64,000 nucleotides of DNA from Pycnopodia helianthoides (GCA_032158295.1 CM063256.1:13748953-13812952), one strand, 5' to 3'. Counted from the first letter of the stretch, positions 50,301 through 60,659 are shown. A program made the numbers and translations. Notes: generated from the letters alone by a model not told the origin.

Positions 50301-51088
50301 CCCAAAATATAATACTAGAAGTAACAACATACCTTGGCTCCTGTGATGAAGAGCTCACGAAGTTGACTCTTCAACTCAGAGTTGATCTCGAGCTCAAGAA
50401 GGGCCTGTCAAAGCATACACAAATCATTCATTAAAAACAAAAATATAACAAATTACTAATGAAACATAGTTTGAGGCTGTTCCAGGCCTGGAATTACACG
50501 GAGGCCACGGAGGCCATGGCCTCTGTTGCCCTGGTCTTGGCCTTGGTGCCCCTTCAAAACTTCCCCATAGACTTTAAGATTTTCCAATGGAAGTGCCCTT
50601 TACAAAATGAAAATGGCCTTGCCCTCTCTAAGATGAAATTCCAGGCCTGCTGTTCATTGAAAAATTTGACAGAATTTCTCCTTTTTCATTAAGAGCAGTT
50701 TAACAGCTCATTATTAAAAACTTAGCAAAGATCAATTCTAGCCTGAATACATTATTATTATTAAGGTTTATTAAAAACTGCTCATTGCAGCCTACCAGCT
50801 GAGTTACAAAACAGTTTACATTAAAAATAAAAGAAATACAAATAGTTTTTCTAAAGAGTAAAACACTATAAAAATGAAGAATGAATCGTTGTTTTAGGGA
50901 TGGGCCTATGTTGACTTGTTGAGGGGCGACACAAAATCACGGACTGCTGAATTTTCGAAAAGTACTGAGGAACTGGAATGCAGTCACTCGTAATGTTAGT
51001 TTCTTACCTGTGAGATGGACAACTCAAACTCATCTGCCTTTTCGCCTTGTGGCTTAATGATCTTGGCTCCTGCACTGAACACGGCCAT
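47308..51088 (-). CDS. RPS7: 40S ribosomal protein S7 (eS7)
   Basis: Five coding exons on the minus strand, all joined in phase 0: 51088-51008 ([20 protein letters not shown]), 50404-50333, 49541-49398, 48296-48081 and 47385-47308, ending in FEFPDWTL. The product has 196 residues against 194 in human eS7. The hallmark blocks [48 protein letters not shown] and [13 protein letters not shown] are all present. eS7 is a component of the small ribosomal subunit needed for 18S rRNA maturation (established). All donor and acceptor sites are GT/AG. A non-coding first exon lies at about 52655-52635, and the coding exon's 5' UTR part reaches 51100. Introns hold two MITEs. The gene is divergent from RNASEH1, whose start codon is about 0.5 kb upstream of the RPS7 start. 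I saw no canonical polyadenylation signal close after the stop codon. Confidence 0.97.
48406..48747. mobile_element. MITE, TTTAAAGG..TGTACAC family, copy 2
   Basis: A full-length relative of the copy at 2852-3200, lying in the RPS7 intron between the exons at 49541-49398 and 48296-48081. Ends are TAAAAGGTATTGTACACTTT and AATAGTGTACAGGGCCTTTA. It carries a small GC-rich palindrome, ATTATCGCGCGCGATAAT, at its middle where copy 1 has an AT-rich one. Confidence 0.87.
49881..50168. mobile_element. MITE, GGGCCCAATTTCA family
   Basis: The left end GGGGCCAATTTCAAAGCGCT and the right end CTCTGTGAAATTGGGCCC are inverted repeats, with GCTTAA motifs inside both arms. Better copies lie at 61275-61468 and 63342-63536. 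This one sits in an RPS7 intron. Confidence 0.8.
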
Positions 51089-52634
51089 CTTGGACCACGG
51101 CTATAACCAAAAACAAAACATCTCGAGGTAAAGAATAGAACTGCAAAATGAACGCTTTCAATAAATGTAACCTAACAACAACTTTCATGGTTCTATGCAC
51201 CATCTAACCTCACTAGCAAACATTAAAAAACATTACACATACTCGCTAGTAAGATATGTACATGGAACAGCCATTGAATTGTGTTCACACCCTCGCCATG
51301 TGACATATTTTAAGATTGTGGGTCCATTCCAAATAACCGTAACCCTAGGGAAGTATAATTGAAACCAAAAAACGCAGATTGGTGCAACAATTGAACAAGC
51401 TCCATGACGAGTGTGAATAGGGTGCTTGAGTGGCTAAGGATTCACCAGATGTCAAAAATCCTTCGCTTTTCTATGTATGTGCCTTCTTGTTCAAGGGGCA
51501 GGTTTGTTTATTTTGTCGTACACTCCCTGCCACCTGCGACTCGGCGCTAGAACTTCATTAACGCATCTGGAAAATTGAATGATGCCTGGCCTGGAAGTTC
51601 TCTGCCGAATTGCAGACAGTCAATACATGTTCCAAGTAAACACATCTGCCCCTTGAACAAGATGGCCCATATAATATTACCAGGATTAATAATGGTGCTA
51701 ATTATATTAAATTAAATTTCCCATCTGACTGCCTTACCCATTATCAATAGTGCATTGCCATTTTTGCTGTCGTGACCAACAAAAGTTTTTAACACAATTT
51801 TTTTTCTGATTAATATTTGCACCCTGTATAATATAAATTGATTACATTGCACTTGATTACGGTTGTAGCTCATGTGGTTCCACAAAATGGGCTCAATCGC
51901 ATGGGGTTATCTTCATCTATCATTCAAGCAGCACTTCCAATCCCAATGAAAAAATGTTCGTCTCCGAGTCCGACTGCCAGAGCAGTGCAATTTTCCACTC
52001 AAGTCATTGTAATGTTACCAAAACTTCAAAAGCAATATCTCATTTGAGTATCATTATCAACATACAAATACTATCTTATTTCATGAATGAAAAAGTGGCA
52101 GTCGGATACCTTTTTTTCATGACATAAAAGATTAAAAATCAAACTTTAATATTTAAAGGAAGAAGAAAAACCTCGAGCTGATTTCCATTCAAAAATTGGC
52201 AGAGATGTTTTTAAATTTATGTTTTGATCTAAAAACAGTAAAATTGTTAATTTATGAATGAAAAGGTAAAGTCAGATTAGGCATCTATTATGCTGCTAGA
52301 GTTACGATTTCTTACTCATTAATAAACATAATGCTTAAAATGCTAATAAATGCTAGTCTACTCGAGAAAGATTCAATATTGGCAATATCGATGTAACGTT
52401 ATAAATGTGTAGTGCACAGAATGGATGCGTTTGCTGCACACATGAATTGTATTACGATGTTCACTTCCATCCCAGTAAATCACAAACATCACAAATCATT
52501 GCCAAAAGAAATTTCACACTGCAGTTAATCAATTATTTAACTTTACTACTACTTCCTAAGTTATCAATTATATAAATCTGTTTCTATGATATCCAACTTT
52601 TAAAATTCATGTTCAATTGCCATTCTGAACTTAC

Positions 52635-52655
52635 TCTAGATCTACGGCCGAAAAG
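52635..52655 (-). promoter_or_regulatory. RPS7 5' UTR exon with TOP-like start
   Basis: On the minus strand the sequence reads CTTTTCGGCCGTAGATCTAG then A|GTAAGT, that is a pyrimidine run with a C start followed by a short exon and a consensus donor. Ribosomal protein mRNAs start with such a 5' terminal oligopyrimidine tract, which places their translation under mTOR/LARP1 control (established). The matching acceptor is at 51101-51102, giving a first intron of about 1.53 kb. The exact start base is inferred. Confidence 0.7.
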
Positions 52656-53138
52656 ACCGATATTTCGCTAAAATCTCGTCGGAACGAGAATGTACGAGAA
52701 GTTGGATCTGTTGAATGGATGTAAATTGTGATCCATAAAATCTGTTGAAAACATAAAATATATTTTATATTTACAAATTCTAAAAACTACATGCACTTTA
52801 AAAACTTTTCTACAAATTTCACTACGTTTTTAAAAATATTTATTTTATATTTTAAAAAATATTTAAATATATATGTAAAAACGAGACCTCCTTATCAACT
52901 TTGAACTTTGACCATATTTACCGTTGGTTCCAGTCGTATCATGCTCTTTTTCAGAATGTTCAGTCAACGATGCTATAAAACGTGAACCAGTGGGATATCC
53001 GTGTGTTACGTTAGTGTAGAGATCAGTGGTTACATCGTGAGTACAACATGTTACACCAGCCATGCACCAGCGAATATCAACAAATCGGCATATATAAAGC
53101 AATGCAAACGCCGAGAGACGACAGTAGAACGTCAGTGA
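52656..53138. promoter_or_regulatory. divergent promoter region, RPS7 / RNASEH1
   Basis: The two genes are transcribed away from each other from this stretch of about 0.48 kb. The RPS7 side ends in a pyrimidine-rich start. The RNASEH1 side has a TATATAAA sequence at 53091-53098. The middle is AT-rich. No other coding sequence occupies it. Confidence 0.65.
53091..53098 (+). promoter_or_regulatory. candidate TATA box for RNASEH1
   Basis: TATATAAA lies 41-48 bases before the first start codon. If used, transcription would start near 53120-53128 and leave a 5' UTR of only about 10-20 bases. An out-of-frame ATG at 53102 would then lie upstream of the transcript. Confidence 0.45.
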
Positions 53139-56100
53139 ATGAATATCTCTCGTTTATGTCGGGCCCTTGGCATTTTTTCTCAAAATATGCCCAAATTTCA
53201 CTATGCTGTTAGGAGTGGACGGAATGTGGGAGTTTTTGAGTCCTGGTAAACAACTATTTTGTATTTATTTCAAACTTACTTTTAATGACAGGCCGTAGGT
53301 GGCGCCATACATCAGTAAACTTTTATTACTGCAACAATTACTGGTAACCGGTCACTTCGGCACCTTGCAAACTCGGCACCCACAAACTCGGCACCTTGCA
53401 AACTCGGCACCACAAACTCAGCACCTTGCAAACTCGGCACCCACAAACTCGGCACATGCACAAATACAAACTCGGCACCCTGTCGAAAACGGCACCTAGC
53501 AAACTCGGCACCCACAAACTCGGCACATGCACAAAATACAGTTTCTGCCGATTGTAAAAGCAAACTACGAAAAAAAAGTTTCTTTTTGCAGGACAAGTTG
53601 AATACGAAAACGAATGGCCAAAATGCATAAGGTACGGTGTTCCATAAAAAAAATGCGACGGAAACAAAAATGCGACGGGAAAAAAAAATGCGACGGTAAA
53701 AAAATTCTGACTAAAGGTATGAAGCCTTTGTATACAATATTTATAAACACGTATGAAGCCCAATTCCTCGCTTTTTTCTATGGCACAACCATGCATGTTT
53801 ATTACTTGGTTGGGTTCTTCCATGGTGAAAGGGAGGGGGAGTGTTCATCACCCTAACCCTAACCCTACCCCTACACCTAACCCTTCCCCTTACTCCTAGA
53901 ATTATGAGGTTCCATGAACCTCATAGAGGTCCATGTACAAACTACAATACAAAACTTTTTTCATTTACGTTTCTGCACCTGGAGTTCTCATTTGAAATCG
54001 GATCTCGCCAAAATTAGGCTCTACGTGTTCCTTGGAATCTCATTGAGCGTTGCATGGGTCAAGAAAATCCACTCCGCAAATTTAAAATTGTTAAAAAGCA
54101 ATAAATTCTTACCGTCATTCCCAGTCCTCTTCAAACAGTGTGAGTGTTATAACAAATATGGCGCTTGCTGCGCTCGCAAAGGTCTACCGAACAAACTGGT
54201 ACTCCGCGCGCAGCAACGCTGGTCCTGGCAACTGTAGGTTGGTTTTGTACACACATCATGTGACTCCAGCGCCATATTTGTTATAACACTCACACTGTTT
54301 GAAGAGGACTGGGAATGACGGTAAGAATTTATTGCTTTTTAACAATTTTAAATTTGCGGAGTGGATTTTCTTTGACCCATGCAACGCTCAATGAGATTCC
54401 AAGGAACACGTAGAGCCTAATTTTGGCGAGATCCGATTTCAAATGAGAACTCCAGGTGCAGAAACGTAAATGAAAAAAAGTTTTGTATTGTAGTTTGTAC
54501 ATGGACCTCTATGAGGTTCATGGAACCTCATAATTCTAGGAGTACCTTCCCCTAGCCCTACCCCTTACCCTACCCCTCACCCTATCCCCTAACCCTACCC
54601 CCTAACCCTACCCCTACCCCAGTGTCCGGTATTCCAATTACTTGTTAACTTCAAAGTATGAAAGTTGAGTAAACTTGTTTGTGACTAAGATTAGAATAAC
54701 CTACCTCAAAATACTTATTTATGAATTATTGTCAATTTATGAATTTGTCATATAGGCCTGCTTCAAATTCAATATTTTAGTATTATATTATTATTATTTA
54801 TAATTATGAATATAAATAGTTGGATTACTGCACATAGTAGTGGTCAGAGTAAAACTTGAACTCGATCATTAATTCTTTTTAATTAAATGTATATCTTGCC
54901 GGCTCAGAGATTTTCATCAAATTACACCAAAACGAGCACGCACATTTTCATTTTTTTCTGAAGGTACTTGGGCGTAGGGCAAAGGAGCGGAGAGAGTCCA
55001 GCATATTGGCACTATTTATGGGGCTGTTTAGAGCTCGAACACAGTAGCTGAGCAGAGACTCGCACTTAATTTGTTCAAGGCAAAGCTTAAGGAAATTTTC
55101 TTGCATCCAAACACGAATTTCATCAACACATGTTTCAATACAGCTTATGCTCTCATCAGCAAAATTTTTGGATGGTTTAAAAGAGAAATATAACTGAGTG
55201 TCATCAGCAATATACATGATAGTTAAGTTTGTGTTTCATGATGATGCTATGAACTGGGTAGGTGTACACTGTGAACCACAGCGGTCCAAGAACCGACCCC
55301 TGAGGGACAGAAAAATCATGAATAACCAAATCCGATGTGGAATTGCCAATGCGAACATATTGTGGTCTGATGAACCATTCTCATTGATATACTTTCACTT
55401 GTACCTTTGTCTTTCTTAGGGATGAATGTAAATCTAACGTGACTGGCTTCCAAGGTGCCCGGTACAAGAAGTTTGGAACGGAAAAGGAGGCTTGGGACTT
55501 TGTGAATGCCAGAGAGGATCCAAACCCTTACTTCAAAAAATGGATTGAATCTCAGGGAGGACAACAACTCAAGAAATTTTCCAACTACAGCAAGAGGTCC
55601 AAAGCTGCATCTACAAGATACGAACCTGCTTCAATAGACTGTGGTAAGGGTCCAACGAAGCTAGTGTTTGGTGCCCGTTTTCAAAATTTTAAGAAAGAAA
55701 CCCAAGATTGTTTTCTGCAACCTATAATGCCAACCAAGAATAAAGCAGACCTGATACTTTGTTCCTTTGAGGTCAGGGACATTTTTCCAAGTTAAGGGCC
55801 ACCTCTATGTGGTTACATTAATGCATAAGTTCCTTATGCCCACTGCGTACAGATTTGTGTGTTTTGTCTCTCCACTGTTTAGAACTGCAACAGATAGAAA
55901 GCATTCATCAGACCTCGTACAGCACCAAAAGAAAATACGACCAGGAAGCTGAATACGAAACCGTCTCAATTACATATCAATCCAAGAAGATAAGAACATC
56001 CAGCACTGGATCATCATCGTCTATCAGCTCATCGTCATCTCTGTCACCGTCTATGACGCTAGGAAACAGTAAGGCTTCTTGTACTTATAAAATAATTTGT

Positions 56101-59100
56101 TGGCTCAGGACTATAAGGTCGTCAGGTGCAGTTTTTACAAATTTCATAAAATTGGTTTTTGCATATTGAGGAGCTCCTGGTAATTGCAGTTTATTGATCA
56201 AGTGTGGTCCCCTAAAATTAGTTTGGCAAAACGAAACATTCAGTTTCTAACAAAAACATGTGGAATTTGGTTTATTTTTTCTAACTAATTTGCATTTTTC
56301 ACTCAACAACCTTTCGATCATTAGGGATTTGAAATTGCAATTAATGACCTTTTAGCACTGAGCCGACGACTTATAAAACAGAACACTTTTTGTGATAAAT
56401 ACTCTGATTTAAAGGCACAGTACACGTTTGGTAATGACTCTGAAAATTAATGGCAATAAAAACTTACTTGGTAAGAAGTACAGCAGCTTTGGGTAGTATA
56501 ATGAATTTTGAGAAACTTTTAACTTCGAAGTAATACAGTTATGGAAAATATATCACTTTTTATTCCCCAAAATTGAATCTGAGAAGCGTTTCTACTGTGT
56601 ATTCCTGTTGGGAATTTCTTCCTGCGTGGAAATATTCGCACCGGTTTTTCGGTGATATCTCAAAAACGTGACCACCTTTTGAAGTGAAATTTTCACAGGT
56701 TAGTTTTATTGTATGTACCTACATTTATATAGGATTAATAAATACCTCCGAGAGTTTGTGCATTCTGATTGGTCGAAAACTAGTCACGTGGGGGTGTATT
56801 AACAAGTGATATAAAGACCGGCTGTGTATTATCAAATAAATGGCCCCTGAACACAATGATGTGTAAAAGTTATATATGCACCAACCGTGCTTGTTGTGCG
56901 GAAACTATCAAAACTGTTTTCTTTGCACGTATTGTTTTTGGTTATTTTGACACAGCGTGTACGCGCAAACCACGCGTATGCATAAACGCGCAGACAATGT
57001 ATCATTTTAAGGCAGCTGGTACGCGCATGAAACCACGCAAAAGTTGAACAGCAATGGCCCTTGAACATGAGTGGAACATTTCCAAGATTAAGTTGAAAGA
57101 AAAATCACAAATTCTGATGATTATTACCCTTTTTCTTCGTTAAAGGTATTTTTTAATGGCAATAACAGTATTAATGGCAATAAACTTCCTTCATTGTCTT
57201 CTCTCCACGGGGTTCTTGGCTAGTATAGTGATTTAGTTCGCTAGCTGAGAGTCCTTGGCTTCACAACCAGAACAAATGAAATGAAATGAAATGAAATGAG
57301 AGATCATTTTCAACATTACTTTGACAGGCCGGGCTGTCGTGTACACAGATGGCGCATGTGAGAGTAATGGGCGTAGAGGTGCCCGTGCAGGTGTCGGCGT
57401 GTACTGGGGAGACAACAACCCATGTAACACCAGCGAGAGACTAGATGGAAGACAGACCAATCAGAGAGCTGAGATCACGGTAAACAATGGATAGGTTTAA
57501 ACTTAAATGAATACCCTCGCCGACATTTTGTAGCATTTCCAGTGAGTTGACCAACTATTTAAAACCATTGAAGTGCACCAGTTTGGTTATGGTGGCACTA
57601 GTGTGCACAGAACTAACTGTGTGCATGTTGTGTGTGTACCGTGTAGATACAGTTTCTGATGTGCCATGTCTGTCAAGAATGACACTGCTATATTGTTTGT
57701 GTTTTACCCATAAACCTATGTGTGTTAAGCATGGTATACTCAGTACTTTCCAGATGATAATGATAACGGTGGACATTTCTAGTGTGCCATGACTGTCAAG
57801 AATGACACTCTTATATTGTTTTACTCATACACTGTTAAGCATGGTATACTCAGTCCTGTAAAAAAAATAATAAAAATTCTCATTTACTTTGGTGGGAATT
57901 GGACCCACAACCTTTGCCATTCTTGGGCAGGTGTCCTTGCACTAGACCATCCAGCTTGGCCGGTAGCTAGAGGCAGATCTTTTAGGATATATTTCCATTT
58001 TTGTCTATGTACTTTTTTTTCATCCTGTGAGATTCACTTCATCTGTCCCACACAGGCTGCCATAAGAGCTCTGCAGACAGCCAAGAAAAGAGACATCAAA
58101 GAGCTTACATTATACACAGACAGCAAGTACACAATGAAATGTAAGTATTGACTACAATGAAATGAAAAACTATTAGGGTTTACACCTTCCAAATTCATAA
58201 ATCGGTTTACCTCATTGATAATGACTCAAATGTTGACAACTCAGAAAGGCAGATGAATTGCAATAGCACTCTGCACTCAATGCTAAAAATGGAGGTAAAG
58301 TACCCGGATCTCGGACAAACGTGTCAAATTTCACTAACATATGCTTGCGTACATGTCCAAGTTTTATGTTTACTTGCATGTACTGACTATACTAGTGCAG
58401 TTTGAGGCATGTGAATGGTATTGAATGGTTGGACAGTAGCAGGGTTGACTGTGAGCTGTGTAAATGCATTGATCACATGATATCATTTTGTAGGCTGGCA
58501 ATGTTTATCTGTCATTGAAAAACCACAGTATGATATTGAATGGTATGACAGTAGGAGGGTTGAATTGTGTAAATGCTTTGACCACGACATCATATGGCAG
58601 ACTGCCAGAGTTAATCTATCATTCAAAACCACGGAGGAGGATATTGAGTGGTTAGCCAGTACGAGGGTTGACTGTGTACTGTGTAGATGCATTCACCACA
58701 TGATATCATATTGCATGCTAGCAAAGTTTATCAATCAGTCAAAAACACAGCTGATGATATTAAAATGGTCAGAAAATAGGAGGATTATTAAAATTTTTAA
58801 AATGTGACTGTTCCTTTCTTCCGCAGCCATAACAGAATGGATGCATCGCTGGAAAAAGAATGGCTGGAAGACAGCGGGGAACAAAGACGTGCAGAACAAA
58901 GAAGATCTACAGATCCTTGATGGTCTATGTCAACAAGTCAATGTGGACTGGGTAAGAGAGTATGAGGGTAGAATTCAAGATTAACTACGGCTAACGGCGT
59001 TCTCTGCTGGCTAGATGCCCAACAGCATGTTTTGTTTAAAGGCAGGGTCTACTTTTGGTAATTGTCAAAGACCAGTATCCTTTCTTGGTGTATCCCAACA

Positions 59101-60659
59101 TAAGCGAAAAATAACAAACCTGTGAAAATTTGGGCTTAAATTGGTCATCAAAATTGCAAGAAAATAATGAAAGAAAAAAAAACACCCTTGTTGCATAGAA
59201 TTGTGTGCTGTCATGCCTGAAGTCTTTCTCAGATTCAAATTTGGGGGTGAAAATTAACTCTTTTTCTAAAACTACATTTACACTATTAACCCTCCTACTG
59301 TCAGTGACTCTTGGCAACATTTTCCAGTGAGTTGACCAACCATTTGAAACCATTCGACTGCCATGGTTGTGTACGGTGGCACAACTGTGCACAGAACTAA
59401 CTGTGTACTGTGTACATGCATTCCCTCATGGTATCAAATTTCAGGCTGGCATAGTTGATCTATCATTCAAAACCACTTGAATGGTATTGAATGGTCAGAC
59501 AGCAAGAGGGTTAAACTAGTATTAACAGATCTCCAGTGCTCTTTACCAAGTAAGTTATTATGGTCATTAATTTTGGGCGAAATTATCAAAGGTGTACCCT
59601 CCCTTTAACTCTGTTGGACTGGGCAAAGGTGATATTTAAAGCTTTTGCATGGTGTTGATAATAAGAAGTAATTATTACTAGTACTTCAACCTTGCGGGTA
59701 CAACCATGTGTAATTCTCTTATAGGAGAGGTGTTGGCTCTGAAAAGAGCTGCTGGTCTGGTCTCAACAATTTTAACAGAGTCCTCTGATTCTCCTGCAGA
59801 CGAGCAGAGTACACTCTCATTTTTTAGATTATTTTTTTGTGTTTTAGAAAGTACGTGTAGCATGTTTCAAATTTTTAATTGTAACTATTGAACTTGTCTC
59901 TCATAGGACCTTCAAAAACTGTTTACAGTTATAACCCTCTCGTTACCGAATTGTTTTGACATAAACAACCCCTGGTGACCGCATTAATTGACCACTCAAG
60001 CGTAAAGCACATATTCTTACACAAGAGAAAGCTTTCGTTCAAAAGTCATTTTTACAAACTCTATTATCACCTTGAAATATTGTTTTACAGCGAAACAAGT
60101 AATAACAAGTTTCTTACTTATTGAATTTTCTTTGCATAGAATCCCCAAATCATTGAGATTGGCCAGTAAATGTCCAAGTTCTTGGTCTTTGTTTCCTCAG
60201 TGTGATATGTAAACTCAAACAGTTTTTTGTACATAACCATATGGCGCACTGTAGGCGTTTGGCATTTCGGATCTTTTCACTCCAATTTGAAGGGATTGCA
60301 TAATAGCAACCTTATTTTATTTTACCATCATTGGTGAGATCTGATTTTTCTCTTTCCAATGATGGTAAGCTTGGGTATGGAGAGTGAACATGGACAAAAC
60401 TACAACTTTGTAACAAATGGTCTTTGTGCTCAGGCTTGAGTGTTTTTGTGTGTGTGCTTGGTTGACTAAAGTTGCCAATGGTAAGGAAGAGGGGGTATGA
60501 GTGCAGTCAACTAAATCACTTATGGTAAGGAAAGAGTTAACACTTCCCTCTTAATATTGTTGCTTTCAGAAATACGTGCCAGGTCATGCCAATATCAAAG
60601 GCAACGAGGAAGCAGATTCACTAGCAAAGGCCGGAGCAAGAATGTCGTCTGCTAGTTGA
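53139..60659 (+). CDS. RNASEH1: ribonuclease H1
   Basis: Seven exons join in frame into 322 codons: 53139-53245, 55420-55643, 55883-56068, 57328-57479, 58056-58140, 58827-58951 and 60570-60659. The hybrid-binding domain covers residues 20-66 ([16 protein letters not shown] and [17 protein letters not shown]). Intron 1 splits the conserved Trp36 codon. A serine-rich linker ([18 protein letters not shown]) follows. The catalytic domain is residues 175-322, with D180 ([13 protein letters not shown]), E221 ([10 protein letters not shown]), D245 (LYTDSKYT), H299 and D309 ([14 protein letters not shown]), equivalent to human D145, E186, D210, H264 and D274. The enzyme cuts RNA in RNA-DNA hybrids in nucleus and mitochondria (established). 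Residues 1-16 are basic and hydrophobic, like a mitochondrial presequence, and Met17 lies just before the binding domain. Human RNase H1 has 286 residues; the extra length is in the linker. Confidence 0.96.
53355..53530. repeat. AACTCGGCAC minisatellite in RNASEH1 intron 1
   Basis: About ten copies of AAACTCGGCACC alternate with CTTGC and CAC spacers, giving a base unit of 15-16 and a dimer of about 31. Two copies carry a CATGCACAAA extension (about 53453 and 53524), so a longer unit has been duplicated as well. Confidence 0.88.
53646..53700. repeat. AAAAATGCGACGG short tandem repeat
   Basis: Three copies of AAAAATGCGACGG separated by variable A-rich spacers. It lies in RNASEH1 intron 1 between the minisatellite and the telomere-like tract. 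Confidence 0.75.
53849..53890. repeat. interstitial telomere-like repeat, left part
   Basis: CACCCTAACCCTAACCCTAC and then degenerate CCCCTACACCTAACCCTT units, that is TTAGGG-type repeat read on the C-rich strand. The tract continues on the other side of the inserted element at 54545. Confidence 0.85.
53882..53890. repeat. 9-bp target-site duplication, left
   Basis: CCTTCCCCT, identical to 54545-54553 on the far side of the inserted element. Confidence 0.75.
53891..54544. mobile_element. long-TIR (Mutator-like) non-autonomous element
   Basis: The element has terminal inverted repeats of about 275 bases (53891-54165 and 54268-54544) that begin TACTCCTAGAATTATGAGG and match nearly base for base; the two differences I see are one-base length changes in an A/T run and in the GGTCAAGAAAA/GGTCAAAGAAAA context. 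The spacer of about 102 bases has no coding capacity. Exact 9-bp duplications (CCTTCCCCT) flank it. Long TIRs with 9-bp target duplications are the signature of Mutator-like transposons (established), so this is probably a deletion derivative moved by a transposase elsewhere. The high arm identity suggests a recent insertion. It lies in RNASEH1 intron 1 and splits a telomere-like tract. Confidence 0.85.
54545..54621. repeat. interstitial telomere-like repeat, right part
   Basis: CCTTCCCCTAGCCCTACCCC, followed by more CCCTA, CCCCTAA and CCCTAC units in the same orientation as the left part. Together with 53849-53890 it would have made one tract of about 110 bases before the insertion. Confidence 0.85.
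54945..55375 (-). pseudogene. broken LINE reverse transcriptase fragment
   Basis: On the minus strand, bases 55375 down to about 55220 read [19 protein letters not shown] and [17 protein letters not shown], and after a frame change near 55217 the sequence continues [14 protein letters not shown] and onward to about 54948. PQGSVLGP and the A-D-D-T-Q-L-Y block are the RT motifs of non-LTR retrotransposons of the CR1/Jockey type. Only the palm region is left and the frame is broken, so it is dead. It lies antisense in RNASEH1 intron 1 and ends about 45 bases before the exon 2 acceptor. Confidence 0.85.
56408..56700. mobile_element. MITE fragment, TTTAAAGGCAC family
   Basis: It starts TTTAAAGGCACAGTACACGT followed by TTGGTAATGACTCTGA, matching the ends of the elements at 2852 and 59035. 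I cannot find a matching right end, so the right border is approximate. It lies in RNASEH1 intron 3. A similar fragment starts near 43110 in the last RTN4IP1 intron. Confidence 0.55.
57272..57300. repeat. AAATG microsatellite
   Basis: About five to six copies of GAAAT/AAATG just before RNASEH1 exon 4 (starts 57328). Confidence 0.85.
57887..57975 (-). mobile_element. tRNA-like SINE head, antisense
   Basis: The reverse complement contains GCTGGATGGTCTAGTGCAAG (A-box-like) and GGTTGTGGGTCCAATTCCC (B-box-like) with normal internal spacing. It lacks a clean cloverleaf and is followed by an A/T-rich tail, so I call a tRNA-derived repeat rather than a tRNA gene. Confidence 0.5.
58155..58770. repeat. 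tandem fragments of a dispersed repeat
   Basis: Motifs of the type GAATGGTATTGAATGGTTGG, ACAGTAGGAGGGTTGA and TCATTCAAAACCAC recur near 58412, 58530 and 58620, and again inside the element at 59286-59514. The segment lies in RNASEH1 intron 5 and is not coding. Confidence 0.6.
59035..59608. mobile_element. MITE, TTTAAAGG family, interrupted by second MITE
   Basis: The left end TTTAAAGGCAGGGTCTACTT and the right end GGTGTACCCTCCCTTTAA are inverted repeats, with a further pair of GGTAATTGTCAAAGACC and GGTCATTAATTTTGGGCGAA-type blocks. The copy is longer than the others because another element is inserted in it (59286-59514). It lies in RNASEH1 intron 6. Confidence 0.75.
59286..59514. mobile_element. 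nested MITE, TTAACCCTC ends
   Basis: TTAACCCTCCTACTGTCAGT at the left and GGTCAGACAGCAAGAGGGTT at the right are inverted repeats. The core shares CCAGTGAGTTGACCAAC with the segment near 57540. It is inserted within the element at 59035-59608. Confidence 0.72.

Noticed and set aside
55316..55567. 83-codon minus-strand frame
   Set aside because: It is antisense to the clearly supported RNASEH1 exon 2.
57887..57975. tRNA gene on the minus strand
   Set aside because: A- and B-box-like motifs are present, but the acceptor stem does not pair, so it is better explained as a SINE head.
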